Below are positions 22,001 through 33,836 of a DNA stretch of 64,000 nucleotides, piece after piece. The position numbers and the translations under genes were made by a program. Origin of the DNA: Fulvia fulva (Eukaryota; Ascomycota; Dothideomycetes; Mycosphaerellales; Mycosphaerellaceae); NCBI RefSeq assembly GCF_020509005.1, contig NC_063014.1, positions 4,154,001 through 4,218,000 on the forward strand. The letters run 5' to 3'. The notes under the pieces were generated by a model. That model was not told where the DNA came from. It worked only from the letters and a program-made list of their open reading frames with translations, and did not search any database. Position 1 is the stretch's first letter. Each line of letters opens with the position of its first letter.

Positions 22001-22899
22001 GTCAGTCCTCTAAGCGTTATCTATCTTATACGGCCACTTACCCGTACTACTCTATAACCGTACAAGAGTCTAGTTATCCTCTAATACCTTATTATCGTCT
22101 AGTAATAAATCTTTATCCTATCTATCTATAACTAGCTTATGCGCGACCGGCTCCCTTCGAGAAATATACTACCTAGTTAACTAGTTTGCCCTAGACCTAA
22201 GTCTGTCTTCGGCTAGTACTCGCGTAGAATCCTTATAGCTAAGGTTAGGTATTACTATAGGCTCTATAGGTTTTACTCGAGCATCGGTACGACTACCGGT
22301 ACTATCGTAGAGCTAAGGGTAGTAGGTAATACCGGAGTCCTTAGTTAAGACAGTAGGCTTCCCCGTAACCTAGCTAGTATAGCGGTACGTAGTAAATATA
22401 TACTAAGTAGATTCTATTAGAGGTATAGCTCGAGACAACTTATTCGTAACGGTATTACTATTAACCCTAATCGTGTTGAGCCCGAGGACCTTATTACTTA
22501 GGAGGACCTAATTAGATAGAGCTACGAAGCCTATAGGCGTAGACAACTCCGGCTAGTTATAGTAAAAGTCTATAATAGTAGCGGCCGCGTGTTTTGATAT
22601 ATATTCTTAGCCGGTTACTAGGTCTTACTATCCTTCTTATTCTAATATCTAAGCTATTTCACCTTGTACTAAGTGTCTACTTTACGCTTCTACCCCTTCT
22701 TCACTTTGCCTACTTGCTTACGGGTATATATATCTAAGATCTTCTCTACCTTATATATATATATAGGTATTGCGACTACATTAGCGACTATATCGGCTTC
22801 TATAGTGTCGGGCTCGATAGTTATCGGCGGTAGTAGTACTAGATACTAGCCTTCGAGTAGTAGGAAGTCGGGATGATCGGCTCGCTAAAGTAATAAAGT

Positions 22900-25800
22900 A
22901 TAAAAGTAGTTATCGAGTCCTACTATAGCGTCCGATAATCTTAGTTTATATAAGAGCTTAGCTAGTATAACTTCTATAATCTAGTACGGGCTAGCGTATC
23001 TTCTATCGAGCTTCTTAAAAGGTCGAGTCGTACGGATATTCTTAGTACTTAGGTATACCTAGTCGCCTACTTTATAGTCTAGCGGGATACTTCGGTAGCG
23101 GTTTACTACTTTAGCTTAGAGAGCTTATAACATCCGTATGTTTTCTTAAAGGTGCTTATAAAGGTCGTAAATCCGGCGTATAAAGGCTTTAGCCGATCGC
23201 GTATCTAGTCGCTAGAGAGTAGTTAGTCCTCCCTCTTTTCTAGCGCTTAGGTCTACGCGCTCTATAAACTTAGGGTTATAGCCTAAAGTAGCGTAGAATA
23301 GCGATATACTAGTAGTTTTAGAAAGGTAGTTATTGATCGTAAACTAAGCTAGACAAAGCTATTCTTCCTAGTTATCTTGTGCCTCGTTAGTAAATATACG
23401 GAGATACTGTTCTATTACTTAGTTAGTACGTTCCGACTATCTATTAGTTTCTAGGTAGTATAAAGAACTTAGCTTACGACTTGTACGAAGTATCTTATAA
23501 AGGTTCTTCTAGAAGGTAGTAACCTATTACTTACCGCGGTCTAAAGTAATAGTGTTAGGAAATCCGCGTCGGGAGAATATATACTTAAGGAAAAGTCTTG
23601 CCGTATTCTATATAGTTATCGCTCCGATTGGAATTAGCTCGACTTCCTTCGTTAGCCTATCTATTACGGTTATAATGTTGTTATAGGTCATACTATCGAG
23701 GGTGCTATTAGGAAGTCCGACTACGAAGTCTACCGCGATGTACCTCTAAGGTCGGTCCGGTACTAAAAGTAGGTATAATAATCTAGGTAGCTAGGAGTAT
23801 AGAGATTTAGTCGTATAGTATATACGGTAATTCGCGGTATATCTACGTACTGATTCTACTAAGCTAGGCTAGTAGAATTCTCGTACTACGAGTTTATAGG
23901 TTCGAGCTCGTCCTAGATGTCCTACTACTAGAGCGTTATAATTTATTCTAATAAGCCGAGTCCGTAGGGCCTAGTTATCGGGTACCTATAGGCTCTAACT
24001 ATCGTACTAGTTTCGTATATACAATATATTACTATCTACCTTATAGTACGTAGGGTGTATCTTCGCCTTCTATAAGAGTAGAGGAATAGTACTATCTTTC
24101 CGTAGTATCTTAATTGCCGCCTTAAGTTCTTAGTCTAGGGCGTAAGTAGTCGTTATACGGTACTCGAGTTTAGCTTCGACTTCGGCTTTATTCGTAGTCT
24201 ATACTTCCTAAGCTAGTACTAGCTATATTTGTAGTACCTGTTCTAGTTCTAGAATAAACTCGATTACTTTAGGATTTAGGGGAGTCGTCTCTTCTTCTTC
24301 GGGCGTATCTTCGATAGTAGCTCGTATAGAGTCGATCTTAAGGAATCGCTCTAGCGGAAGTAATGTCTAATACTAGTACTGATTTCTCGGATCGTCCACC
24401 CCCTACAGAAGGTCCTAGCTACGTCTCGTTAGGCTGTCTAGCTTCGTTCCTTATATACCTAGGCGGTATATAATCTAGAAGTTGAATTGTAATAGAAATT
24501 CTGCCTATCGCGCTTATCGGCGATTTAGCTACTTCGTAGTTATAAAATATTCGAGGTTCTTATAGTCTATAAACTCTTTGACTAGATCGCCGTCCTCGTC
24601 TACTTCGTAAGTAAGCTCCGGGCGCTACTCTTCAAATACTTTAATAATCGCGAGGAGTTCCTTATTATAGATCTCGTAATTATACTCCTAGGGGCTTAGC
24701 TTCTTCGAATAGAAAGCTATAGGATATAATACTCCCTACTCGTCGTATTGTAAGAGCACACCTATATTAATAAAGTCTAAGGAGTTAGTCTCGACGACGG
24801 TCTACCTACCCGGTATATAGTATACTAGTATACCCGCCTTACTAAACGCTACTTTTAACGCCTCGAATGTACTCTAATAATTATTAGTCTAGTTGATTCT
24901 GCGGTTCTTAGGATTACTAGGCCTATCTGACTTCGTTAGATTAGTTAATAGGGATATAATACGAGAGAAGGCCTCGATAAACCTCTAGTAGAAGTTCGCG
25001 AATCCTAGGAAGGCTTAAATATCCTTAAGATTAGTTAGTACTTCCTAGGTCTATATATATTCCAATTTCTCCGGGTCTATCTCGATACCCTAGGGTATAA
25101 TAATAAGGCCTATTAAGATGTAGTATCTTAAAGGGAGTCAATAATCAGGAAGTGATCTAGTAGCCTAAGGCATCTACGATAACTTAGCTTATAGGGAGAT
25201 ACCTTCTCTCCCCTTTAGCTTAGATAGACATCTAACACAATCAACATATTGGTTCCTAATATATTGCTACATGCTCGTGCTATTAGTTAGTTAAAGATTA
25301 ATCTCTTACTCCACTCCGCTACTATCTACCCGTACTTATTCAATAAGGCCTAGATATTTTATACGTTCCTAGTAGAACTCGAACTTATCGATATTAATAG
25401 TAAGCCTAGTATCTCGTAGCTTAATTAATACCTTTCGTACGTATTCGACGTGTTCCTCTAGAGTGTCGCTAAAGATAAGGACGTTATCTAGATATACTAA
25501 TACAAAGTTATCTAGATGTTCCTATAGAACCTTATTAATATATAACTAAAAGGTTACGGGTCCGTTATAGAGGCCGAACGGTAATACGAGGCATTTGTAT
25601 ATACCGTAGCGTATTACGAAAGCTATTAGCTACTCGTACCCTTCCGCGATACGTAACTTATTAGAGGCTACTATAATATCTAGTTTCGTAAAGTACTTCT
25701 TTCCGTATATACGGTTCAGCGTTTCCTATATTAATAGAATAGGACAGCGATTCTTAATAGTAATATCGTTTAGCCGACGGTAGTTAATATATACTCGTAG

Positions 25801-26650
25801 CCCTCCTCTAGGCTTTCTTACTACTAATACCGGTGCCGGTGACTAGCTTGTTTTTTAACCGGCCTTACGTACCTTACCTTCTAAAGTCTATTCGAGTAAC
25901 TATTTCTTAACGGCTTCATTCTCCTTCTCGGCTAGTCCGTATAGCTTTCGATATAGCGGTTCTTAAGGTCTACCGGGTTTGATATAAATCTCGTAGTCGA
26001 TGCCTAGTCGGTAAGGTAGGAGTCCCTCGTAGTCCTTTACTAAGAAAGTATCTATAATGTCGTAGTATATAGGCGGGAGCTTCTCTTTAGGATTGTGGTT
26101 CAGCTAATTATTTAAGAACTGATCTAGGTCATTAGCTACTATCGCGCTTAGTCTAAGGCTATTATTGTTATTATCGTTATCCTCGCGCCCCGTAGGTATA
26201 ATATAGAAGCACTCGGCCCTAGGCCGGTACGCGTATATCTCCTATACGCGCTACGAGACTTCCTAGTAATCTACCTCTTTATCCACCTCTAGAGCGGATA
26301 TATTCAGCTCCGCCCCTCCGGCTATAAATCCTACTACTTCGCTAGTAAAGGGCTTTGGTCTATATTTCGTTTACTAGGTTCTACCGATATAGTTTAGAGA
26401 TTATACTATTGTCGATGTCTTACTATATAGATAGTGACCGAAGTAGTAGTTAGATCTAAACGCCACCTCGCTAGTTTCCTAGAAGATGTTCGGGTTATAC
26501 GCGGAGAGCTATAGTAGTCTAAAGACGATGTCGTATTCGAGGTCGGTAACGTAGTATAGTATTTACTCGTAATGACCGCCGATAACTACGTCTATAAGGG
26601 CTATATATATGATCTGACGCGCTGTAGCCGATCTATCCTAGTATCAATCG
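22900..26650 (-). pseudogene. Gypsy pol remnant: protease, RT, RNase H, integrase
   Basis: Full pol order is readable on the minus strand despite many stops. Protease region about 26650-26200 (YDIVF then LSAYNP, the family's 'YDVILGxxWL' site). RT about 26000-25000 ([11 protein letters not shown], then KLDIIVASNKLRIAEG, then LPFGLYN, then the catalytic box reading YLDN instead of YLDD at about 25483-25494). RNase H about 24900-24400 (YSKKLSP, then YEIYNKELLAI). Integrase about 24150-23000 (VDFVVGLPNS, then VIDRLTKEVE). The D-to-N change fits a TG-to-TA mutation. A 230-bp foreign insert splits the RT at 25112-25341. It is dead. Confidence 0.8.
25112..25341. mobile_element. Small (230 bp) insertion in the Gypsy RT with 10-bp target duplication
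   Basis: AATAAGGCCT occurs at 25102-25111 and again at 25342-25351. Removing the insert and one copy restores a continuous RT reading (KYLGLIIIP, then GIEIDPEKLE). The insert has many CA/TG dinucleotides, so it is less RIPped than its host. No terminal inverted repeats and no ORF are visible. It could be a MITE, a solo LTR (a TGTAGT...CAACA stretch lies inside) or a SINE. Confidence 0.6.
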
Positions 26651-26999
26651 TCTGTTCTTCGTTAAAGGGATTAAGGGGGTTATGTATTTACGTATAAATT
26701 TCTAATTAAGAAAGAGAGAGGTAGAGGTAGAATCTATAAGGCCGCGAGCCTTTTTATATTATATTGTTACGGGTACTACTATATAAGGGTGTATAGCTAG
26801 ATATTGTTTATCTAGTATATATACCGATATCTTAAGCTCCTTACTATAGTCCGTCTCTTAAATTGTATGTCTCTTAATCTTATACTCTTTCTGTCTTAGA
26901 AAGTTCGGTTACTAACCGCTATCTACTACGCTTAGGTAGCGGTCGTACCATTTCCCTATTACTATAGGTCGATAGTAAGAGAGCTAAGGTTCGGGTTAG

Positions 27000-28960
27000 C
27001 GTTTGCGTTATTTCGTAGGCGTAGAGGGCGGTAGTCGCCGTCGTAACTATATATTAGGCATTCGGGGTTCGTTAATACGTACGAGCCTATACGGTAGTAG
27101 TAGTACTTACCCTACTTCTTAAGGTCCTCCCGCTACTTACGGTTTAATAAAGGTAGGTTCTATAAGTAAACTAGTAGGTCCTCCTTCTTCTTTATACCTA
27201 CGTATTATAGTAGTCGCTAGACGATTATAGCGGTCGTACTAGTAGCTACGGCGCCTACGGTATTACTACCGCCCTATACGCCGTTATTATTCGAATTAGG
27301 GTTACTACGTAGGCGCTCCTTCTATAGATATAGTCGGTCGGTCTCGTAGAAGCTCTTATCTAATACCGTATATTCCTTAATAACATCCTATATATCGTTT
27401 AAGCGTCTATCTACTTCCCTATTACCGAAAGTCTTAATAAAGTACTTACGGTTTAGGCGGTTACGAAATAGTATTAGCTCAGTCTCGTCGGTCTACTCTA
27501 TCTAAGTACGTAGCTTCGAGTAGCGAGCGTAGAAGGTAATAAAGGTCTCGCCCTACTCCTACTTATAGGTAGCGATATTAACTATAGCCTTAGTTCCTTC
27601 GTTACGGGTGCCGTACTAGCGCGTTATCTAATCTAGTAGTTCTTTACTAGTCTTAAACTCGTTAAATAATTGTTATCTAGGTACGGGAATCCTCGGCTTA
27701 ATACTTCTCTAAAGGTCACCCTATGTCTATCTATATATAAAACGTAGGCCGTCTACCTCGGAGCGGAAAGTAGTTATAGTTAGCTTAAGAAGTACGCTAC
27801 TATACTAACTGTCGAAGTTAGGGTCGTTATCGTTCTTAAAGTACTTTAGGTTAGGTACGCCCTTACTAACCTCGATACCGCGTATTAGAGTATAGTTAAT
27901 AGTAAATAGGCGTTCTAAAAGTTCGGTTAGGGGAGTCTATATACGGGTGTTACGCGCTCGAGAATCGCGACCGTTATTATTATTAGGTCGTAGACGGTCT
28001 CTATTACGTCCTCGGTCGTTATTACTATTGCCGTTATTATCGTCACTACCGCCTCCGCCGCCGCCGCCTCTACTAGTAGCTTTATAATACTTACGTATTA
28101 GCTACTCGAGTAAAGTCTCGCGCGGAGGTTTATAGGAGGGTCGGCGACTAGAGCGGCCCCTACCTCTATTCTATATAGTGTCTTTAGTAGCTTAGAGTCG
28201 AGCCTTTAGATCGTGAACCTCTTTCTATAGAGCCTAGTTCTTAGCTTTAGTATCCTATACCCGCTTCTTCTCCTTTTCGTAAATCTCGCTAAATTGCTTA
28301 TATAGGTTATTAGCCTCCCTATACTTCTTCTCTGCCTCTTATAACTTTACTAGGTTATAATCCTTCTTACTCTTTAGGTCTACGGCTATCTTCTATATTA
28401 TGGCTTCCTCGCTTCGTAGTATCTTATAGATACGGTTATACTCGGTATATAGCGTAGTATACTAAGTATTCTAGAGGTTATTAGCTCGCTCTATTATATC
28501 GAGTTGTCTACCTTTAGTAATCGCTATATTTACTACCTATAGTACGAAGTCGTAGGTAGTCTTCGGGTACTAGGATACGAGGGTCGTAAGTTTATTTAGT
28601 ATAACATTCTAGTATTCGGATACGAGAATGTGCTCTATCTCGTCGAGTAATAGGTATACCTCGTCTAGGTCGCCGCCTAGGTTCTCTTTAAGCTTAAACT
28701 CGAACAGTTCTATAAAGTCAATCTTACTACCTTCTTCTCGCTCGAAGGCTTTCTAGTAAGCTTTGTTAATTTCCTATTATAGCGCGATACCGGTGTCTAC
28801 TATAACCCGCCGGCTATCGTCCTATATCTAACTCCGAGGAAAAGAGGAGAGGTCGGGGAAAAGAGATATACGCTACTTACCTTTGCCCTTAGGCTTTAGT
28901 AGCGGTAGTATACCGCCGTTTGTCTATAAAGTTATATTATCTAGGTTCGGGGGAGGCGTA
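27000..28960 (-). pseudogene. Gypsy gag remnant with destroyed zinc knuckle
   Basis: The minus strand from about 28960 reads a coiled-coil-like N-terminal half, a gag core, and an Arg/Asn/Gly-rich linker at about 27960-28070. Near 27040-27090 is a knuckle-like segment YYYYRIGSYVLTNPEC in which Tyr stands where Cys and His are expected, as RIP of TGC and CAC would give. It is followed in the same polarity by pol, so this is the gag of the 22-29 kb element. Confidence 0.6.
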
Positions 28961-29164
28961 ACGATGCCTGTTTCCTAACTGTCTATAAGCGCGCGACTAC
29001 CTACTAATAATATCGCCGCGTTACGTTCTCTAGGTATTTACGCGCTATACACCTTACCCTATTCTATATTCTAATACGACTCTACGCGTTCTTCGAGTTC
29101 TATAGTTCTGTCTATTCCTATTATTACGCGTCCCTTACCTAGATCCGCGATCTAGGTAGGGTAG

Positions 29165-29305
29165 TAGAACAAACTATAAGGGCGCGCGTACTATAGGGTC
29201 TAAATAAGAGAGTTATTGTTCTACGAAGCTATAAAAGAGGAGCGCGAGGCGCGGCGAAGTTAGGAAGTAAAACTAAGCCGCGCTAACCCGATACGGAAGG
29301 TCCGC
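29165..29305 (-). repeat. Gypsy LTR/leader repeat, copy 2
   Basis: Nearly identical to 21875-22000 and in the same orientation, placed 5' of the gag at 27000-28960. Together they frame a ~7.2 kb Gypsy element. Confidence 0.5.
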
Positions 29306-30470
29306 GGTTCACCCGGGCCGACGTAGCTATAGTAAGGGGTCGCGGGCTACCCGTAATAACCCTTATCGTTATTAGAGTTATCTCCGTCGTTATCGCTACT
29401 ACCTCTACTACCTCCTCGTCGGGTGCCTCTACCTATACGGTCCTACTAAGTAGGAGGCGTAGGTAATCGTAAAACACCGTTACGACGAGGGGAGTAGACG
29501 CGCACCTAACGACTACGGTTATTATTATTACCGTTAGTACCGCTAGTATCGCTAGTACTGTTCGTGTCCTTAGCTACTAGCTAAGCCTTTAGCTCTACTA
29601 CCTCCTTATTTAGAGCCTAATTACGCTTAGATAGGGCTTTAATGTCCTTAGGTAATATACCTACCTACGACTCCTCGACCTATCCGAAGAGCGTGTCGTT
29701 ATCCTATCGGAGGCGCTAATTAGCTTCCTTAAGGTCTTATATATAACTCTTATACTTCTAGTATTTGTTAAAGTAGAATATAAAGAGGCCCTTAATATCC
29801 TTCTCCTTTTCGAGTTAACTAAGACTCTCGGATACGACATTACGTTCCTTCTTTATATCGGCGTACTTACGCTATATAACCTTATTAGCCTTCTTTAGGG
29901 ACTCGACCTAGTTAAAAAGTGTAATAAAATCTAAGTATATCTAACGAACGAGGTGAAACATAATCTCCGGGTATACTATAGTACGAGTCGCAAACTCGGC
30001 TAGGCTCTTAATAGTAGTATACTCTAAGGCGATTACCTACTCCTTAGGTTAGTATATATTATTAGTTTTACTATCTTATATAGATATATTATCTCTTGAC
30101 TCTATGATCTTATACACTTTGATTCCTCCTTCTTCTAAGATCTATTCTTTGTTGAGGAATTGTACGTATTTAATAGGGTCGGAGGTTAAGGTAAACTACT
30201 ATTCTTTAGGTAGTAGGTCCTTCTCGATCTCTTATTATTCGGCGGCGAATACGTTCAAGTCGTCGTCGGAAGGGAAGGTACCTAGAGCGGTATCGATGCC
30301 TAGGTTGTTAAGTATCTACGTTTTAGTAGATACGGTTAGGAAAAGCTTAGCGCGTACAAGCGACTAACGCTTATACTTACTAAGATCTAGATAAAGAGGT
30401 TACTTAGGTAAGAGCACCCCGTTAGTAGTACTATCGGGTATAGCTATATTGTACTATTGCGTAGTAGATA
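29306..30470 (-). pseudogene. Third Gypsy gag-like remnant
   Basis: Minus-strand sequence with an Arg/Ser/Gly/Asn-rich segment near 29340-29560 and Glu/Lys-rich helical stretches further upstream, similar in layout to the other two gag regions here. Many stops. The short plus-strand opening at 30104-30367 is a shadow of this region. No pol follows before the LTR repeat at 29165-29305, so it is a truncated tandem neighbour. Confidence 0.4.
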
Positions 30471-31256
30471 AGACTACTCTCTTAATAGGTATATAAGGGC
30501 CCTATAAGAGTAGGGAGGCGCGCGTTTTACGCGAAGGAGAGAGGTGATCTATTGACTTAACTAATGCGCTTATTTACGCGACTAGAGTAATCATTAATAC
30601 GCCTATACGCGCGACTCGATAGTTAGTAACTATAATGAACTTGACCTGCCTTAACGCGTACTTTACTAGTACGATTTAATTATAACTACTATCCTGACTA
30701 GATAAGCCGCTTATACGACCGAACAAACTATTACTAGTAGTGATCTATAAGACGATAGTATAGAGTTACCGTAAAACAAGCGTTGTTTAGTAAGGCTACG
30801 AAAGAGAAGCATAAAGCGCGCGAGATATATAAGGAAGCGGTAAGGCGCTAGTACGCGGGAAAGAGCCGCGGCGCGACGTTACGGTAGTAGTAAACCGTAA
30901 TATATCGAGATAGAACGCGATAAGGCTATTACTAATACGAAGGTATTACTAAGCGATAAAGGCTTCGTTAGGCTTACTATTCTATTAAGCTTAGTTAGTA
31001 AACTAGGCGTTAACTTAGGGATTACTAGGTATATAATAACTGTGTAGATACTTATATAAGTAATTACTACAACTAGAAGGGTATAGAGTTTATTACTAAA
31101 TAAGTTACTATCTAAGAGATCTAGACTAGAATAACTACCTTTCTAATAATAGTGTTAGGACGTATTTATATATTAATTAGGGGCTATTAGTTTACTTTAT
31201 TAGATATAGCTTACTACCTAGGTTTTTATATTAACGTTATCTTGTATAACGTGCTT
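30471..31256 (-). repeat. Decayed Gypsy LTR/leader-like DNA
   Basis: About 30770-30850 resembles the LTR/leader repeats at 21875 and 29165 (shared GCTACGAAAGAG core and the following GC-rich run). The remainder is TA-rich and without a gene. The pogo-like element at 31257 inserted here. Confidence 0.3.
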
Positions 31257-32390
31257 TACTACTAAGTAGGCTATACTACCGAGCGGGCCACTTTTACTAA
31301 GAACTGTACCACTTCTATAGATATAGCTATATAACTACTATTATAGCGTATATTATCTTCAAACGAGGCTAAACTAACCTTAGCTATCTAGGCTACGAAA
31401 CGCGACGCGATAATTACGAATCGACTTACTATAAAGGTATACGACGCGTCTCGAACTATACTAGGGTATCGATTGAATAGACAACCTCCTCGGAGTGACT
31501 ACGAGCCTAATTCGAAGAAGCTTATAGAGCTAGAAGAGAGGGTGATACATAAGTATATACTCGAGCTAGATCTTAGAGGTTTCCCGCTATTAAAGGCTAG
31601 TATATAAGCAATAGCCGATTTTTTACTATAAGAGAAGGGTCTTAAGCCCGCTAGTCTTAATTAGATAGACAGGTTTATTAGGCGGTATCGTAAGCTGAAG
31701 TTTTATATAATACGTAGATACGATTGTTAGCGAGCCCTAATAGAAGATCTAGACGTTATCAAGAAGTAGTTCTTACTTATACGTAATATAAAGGCGAAGT
31801 ATAGTATCCTTAACTAGGACACCTATAACTTCGACGAGATAGGGTTTATAATAGGTATTATTACGTCTTAGAGCGTCGTTACGGGTTTAGAAAGGCGTAG
31901 TAGAAAGAGGAAGGTCGTTTAATAGGGCAATAAAGAGGGAGTAGAGAGATAGCGTATTAGATAGCTCTTATATAAAGCGAGATTAGTAAGCTACGTAAGT
32001 CTAATAAGTCCCTTATATAGCGGAAAGCACGAAAGCGTAAGTACATTCAGTCTAGAGGGTCTCTAACCTTCGATAAGGCGTCGTAATTAATACCTCTAGA
32101 GGATACTAGTAGGTAGGAAGTGAGTAGAGAGTCGCTAGATAGTGTTTGGCTAGTACTAAGGCTACGACGCTATAAGCGATATAGCGAGTCGGGGCATAAC
32201 GTACGCACCTATTAAGTAGACTCGCTAGATAGCGAAGAATCTGAAGAGGAATTGTCCTCCTAGTAACGATTCTATAGGATATTGTCGTATTAAGATACCG
32301 TCGTAATTAAAGTAGAAGTAGTATAGTTCTTAGTAAAAGTAGCCCGCTCGGTAGTATAGCCCGCTCGGTAGTATAGCTCGCTCGGTAGTG
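31257..32390 (+). mobile_element. Fot1/pogo-like DNA transposon, internally deleted
   Basis: A 1,134-bp element. Both ends carry 17-bp units in inverted orientation: TACTACCGAGCGGGCCA at 31274-31290 preceded by a mutated unit at 31257-31273, and the complement TAGCCCGCTCGGTAGTA at 32340-32356, 32357-32373 and (one change) 32374-32390. A further inner stretch CTTTTACTAAGAA is also inverted at the two ends. Unit ends in TA agree with the TA target of the pogo/Tc1 group. Compared with 62894-64000 it lacks the middle of the transposase gene. Confidence 0.75.
31370..32275 (+). pseudogene. Fot1/pogo transposase fragment
   Basis: The plus strand reads the N-terminal DNA-binding part (TKRDAIITNR, then a CENP-B-like ELEERVIHKYILELDLRGFP stretch) and the first catalytic motif YNFDEIGF with Asp at 31833-31835. 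After SVVTGLERRSRKRK the sequence jumps at about 31932 to the C-terminal tail, so the second and third catalytic Asp are gone. The tail holds a zinc knuckle reading RRYKRYSESGHNVRTY, with Tyr for Cys. Several TAG stops occur at Gln/Trp positions. It is non-autonomous. Confidence 0.75.
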
Positions 32391-32948
32391 AAGCATATTA
32401 TAGATAGATAGATAGATATTTTATTAAGCTGTTATAGTGCCCTTTAGCCTATATAGCTATACTATCTCATTTTCGTATTTTTAGAGGGGAAAACGTATTA
32501 GTAAAAACCCCTCCTCCTTCCCGCCTATTTTTCCCCCTCGTTCTCGTCTTAGATTTCCCTTATTAAGGGTACGCTAGTATTATAGGCCTGCCCTAATGAC
32601 TACCCTATATACAACCCCTCTAACTTCCGCCTCGTATCTATCTACTCCTCCGTCTCGCTAGCTAGGCTAAACTACTAGAGGTATCCCTACTATAATATCT
32701 ACCGAGAGATTCGGCGAATATTACCTTTATCTCTAATAACTGACTTATAGTCTGTCCTCTCCGCTTAGTACCTCGAATTTCCCCTACTACTCGCCTACTA
32801 CGGGCATTATAGTAGTATATATTCTAGATTTTACGGTAGGTAGCTATACTAGTAGGCTAGGCTTTAGATGTCTAGTACGCGTCTCCTAAATAGGTAGGCC
32901 CTAAATCTAATATATTCGGACCTAATTTAGATTGCTATACTTGCTTTA
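32391..32948 (-). mobile_element. LINE family B 3' end fragment
   Basis: Starts with (GATA)n at about 32402-32415, then matches the 3' UTR and ORF2 C-terminus of family B (compare 37756-38302 and 48264-48800). Similarity stops at about 32948. It is RIPped. Confidence 0.75.
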
Positions 32949-33836
32949 GGGGAGCGGAAGACCTAACCGGCTATATATAATCCTATAGAAGGAAGTAGAC
33001 CTAAAAACATCACAGGAAATCCTAGTAGCCCTTAAACAGAGAGAAGCTCTAAGGGAGCAAGCTAATATAGGGGATAAAGGGAAAAAGAAGCAAAGCTAAG
33101 TAGAAAGGATCGTAGGTCACCTATAGAAAACGCGTTAGAACTAAAAACCAGTAAGGCTAGGAGCCCTACTAGCGGCTAGGACCTTCGGGAGGTATAACTT
33201 CCTTATCTACAAAGGCCTAAAGAGGGCGGAAGCAAGCATAGCTATCTAGATTCGCTCGAAGCAAATTAGGCTAAGAGTATACTTACGCTAAAGAAGAGTC
33301 CTAGGATACGAGTCTAAACGTTGCCCCTATAGCTACCTATCCTGAAACCCGGAGTATATAGTGCTGAACTGTACTAAGTAGGTAAAAGATAGAAGCTAGT
33401 AGAGGGCGAAGGCAAGAGATAGGTAATACTAGGCTATTATCTAGAATAGACAAGACATAAGGAGAGTGACAAGATAGATCCTTAACGAGGACTACCTAGA
33501 GCAATTCTCCCTAGTAGTAGAAACGGAGAGGTAGATAGGGAGGAGGGAGAGAGAGAGAAGAGCCGGGGAAACAGAAGGGAGAAAGGGAATCGAGAGGAGG
33601 ACATTACTAGGGTTACGGGCAAGGTAGTTATAGGGTATTAACTATAACACTAGCGTACCCTAAAGGAAGGAGAACGAAAGGACAAGATAGGAAAGAACGA
33701 GGAGGGTAAAGACGAGGAGGTTTTTATCTATTAATCGGGTTTCCTACCTATATAAATAGACCTAAATAGCGAGAGACCTATATAGGCTATAGAGCACTAA
33801 AACAGGCGAATGAATAATCTATCTATCTATCTATTA
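32949..33836 (+). mobile_element. 5'-truncated LINE 3' end, plus strand
   Basis: The plus strand reads the ORF2 C-terminus (EASIAI, then RSEQIGLRVYLR, then a decayed Cys-His motif, then LEQFSL) and a 3' UTR like that of the intact LINE, ending in (ATCT)n at about 33819-33834. It lies between two family B segments in opposite orientation. It carries some un-RIPped runs near 33000-33070. Confidence 0.75.

Noticed and set aside
21919..22131. 70-codon plus-strand frame in Gypsy LTR/leader
   Set aside because: Short, lies in the LTR repeat, and the equivalent at 29220 is broken; chance opening.
30104..30367. 87-codon plus-strand frame
   Set aside because: Shadow of the minus-strand gag-like remnant; no homology recognised.
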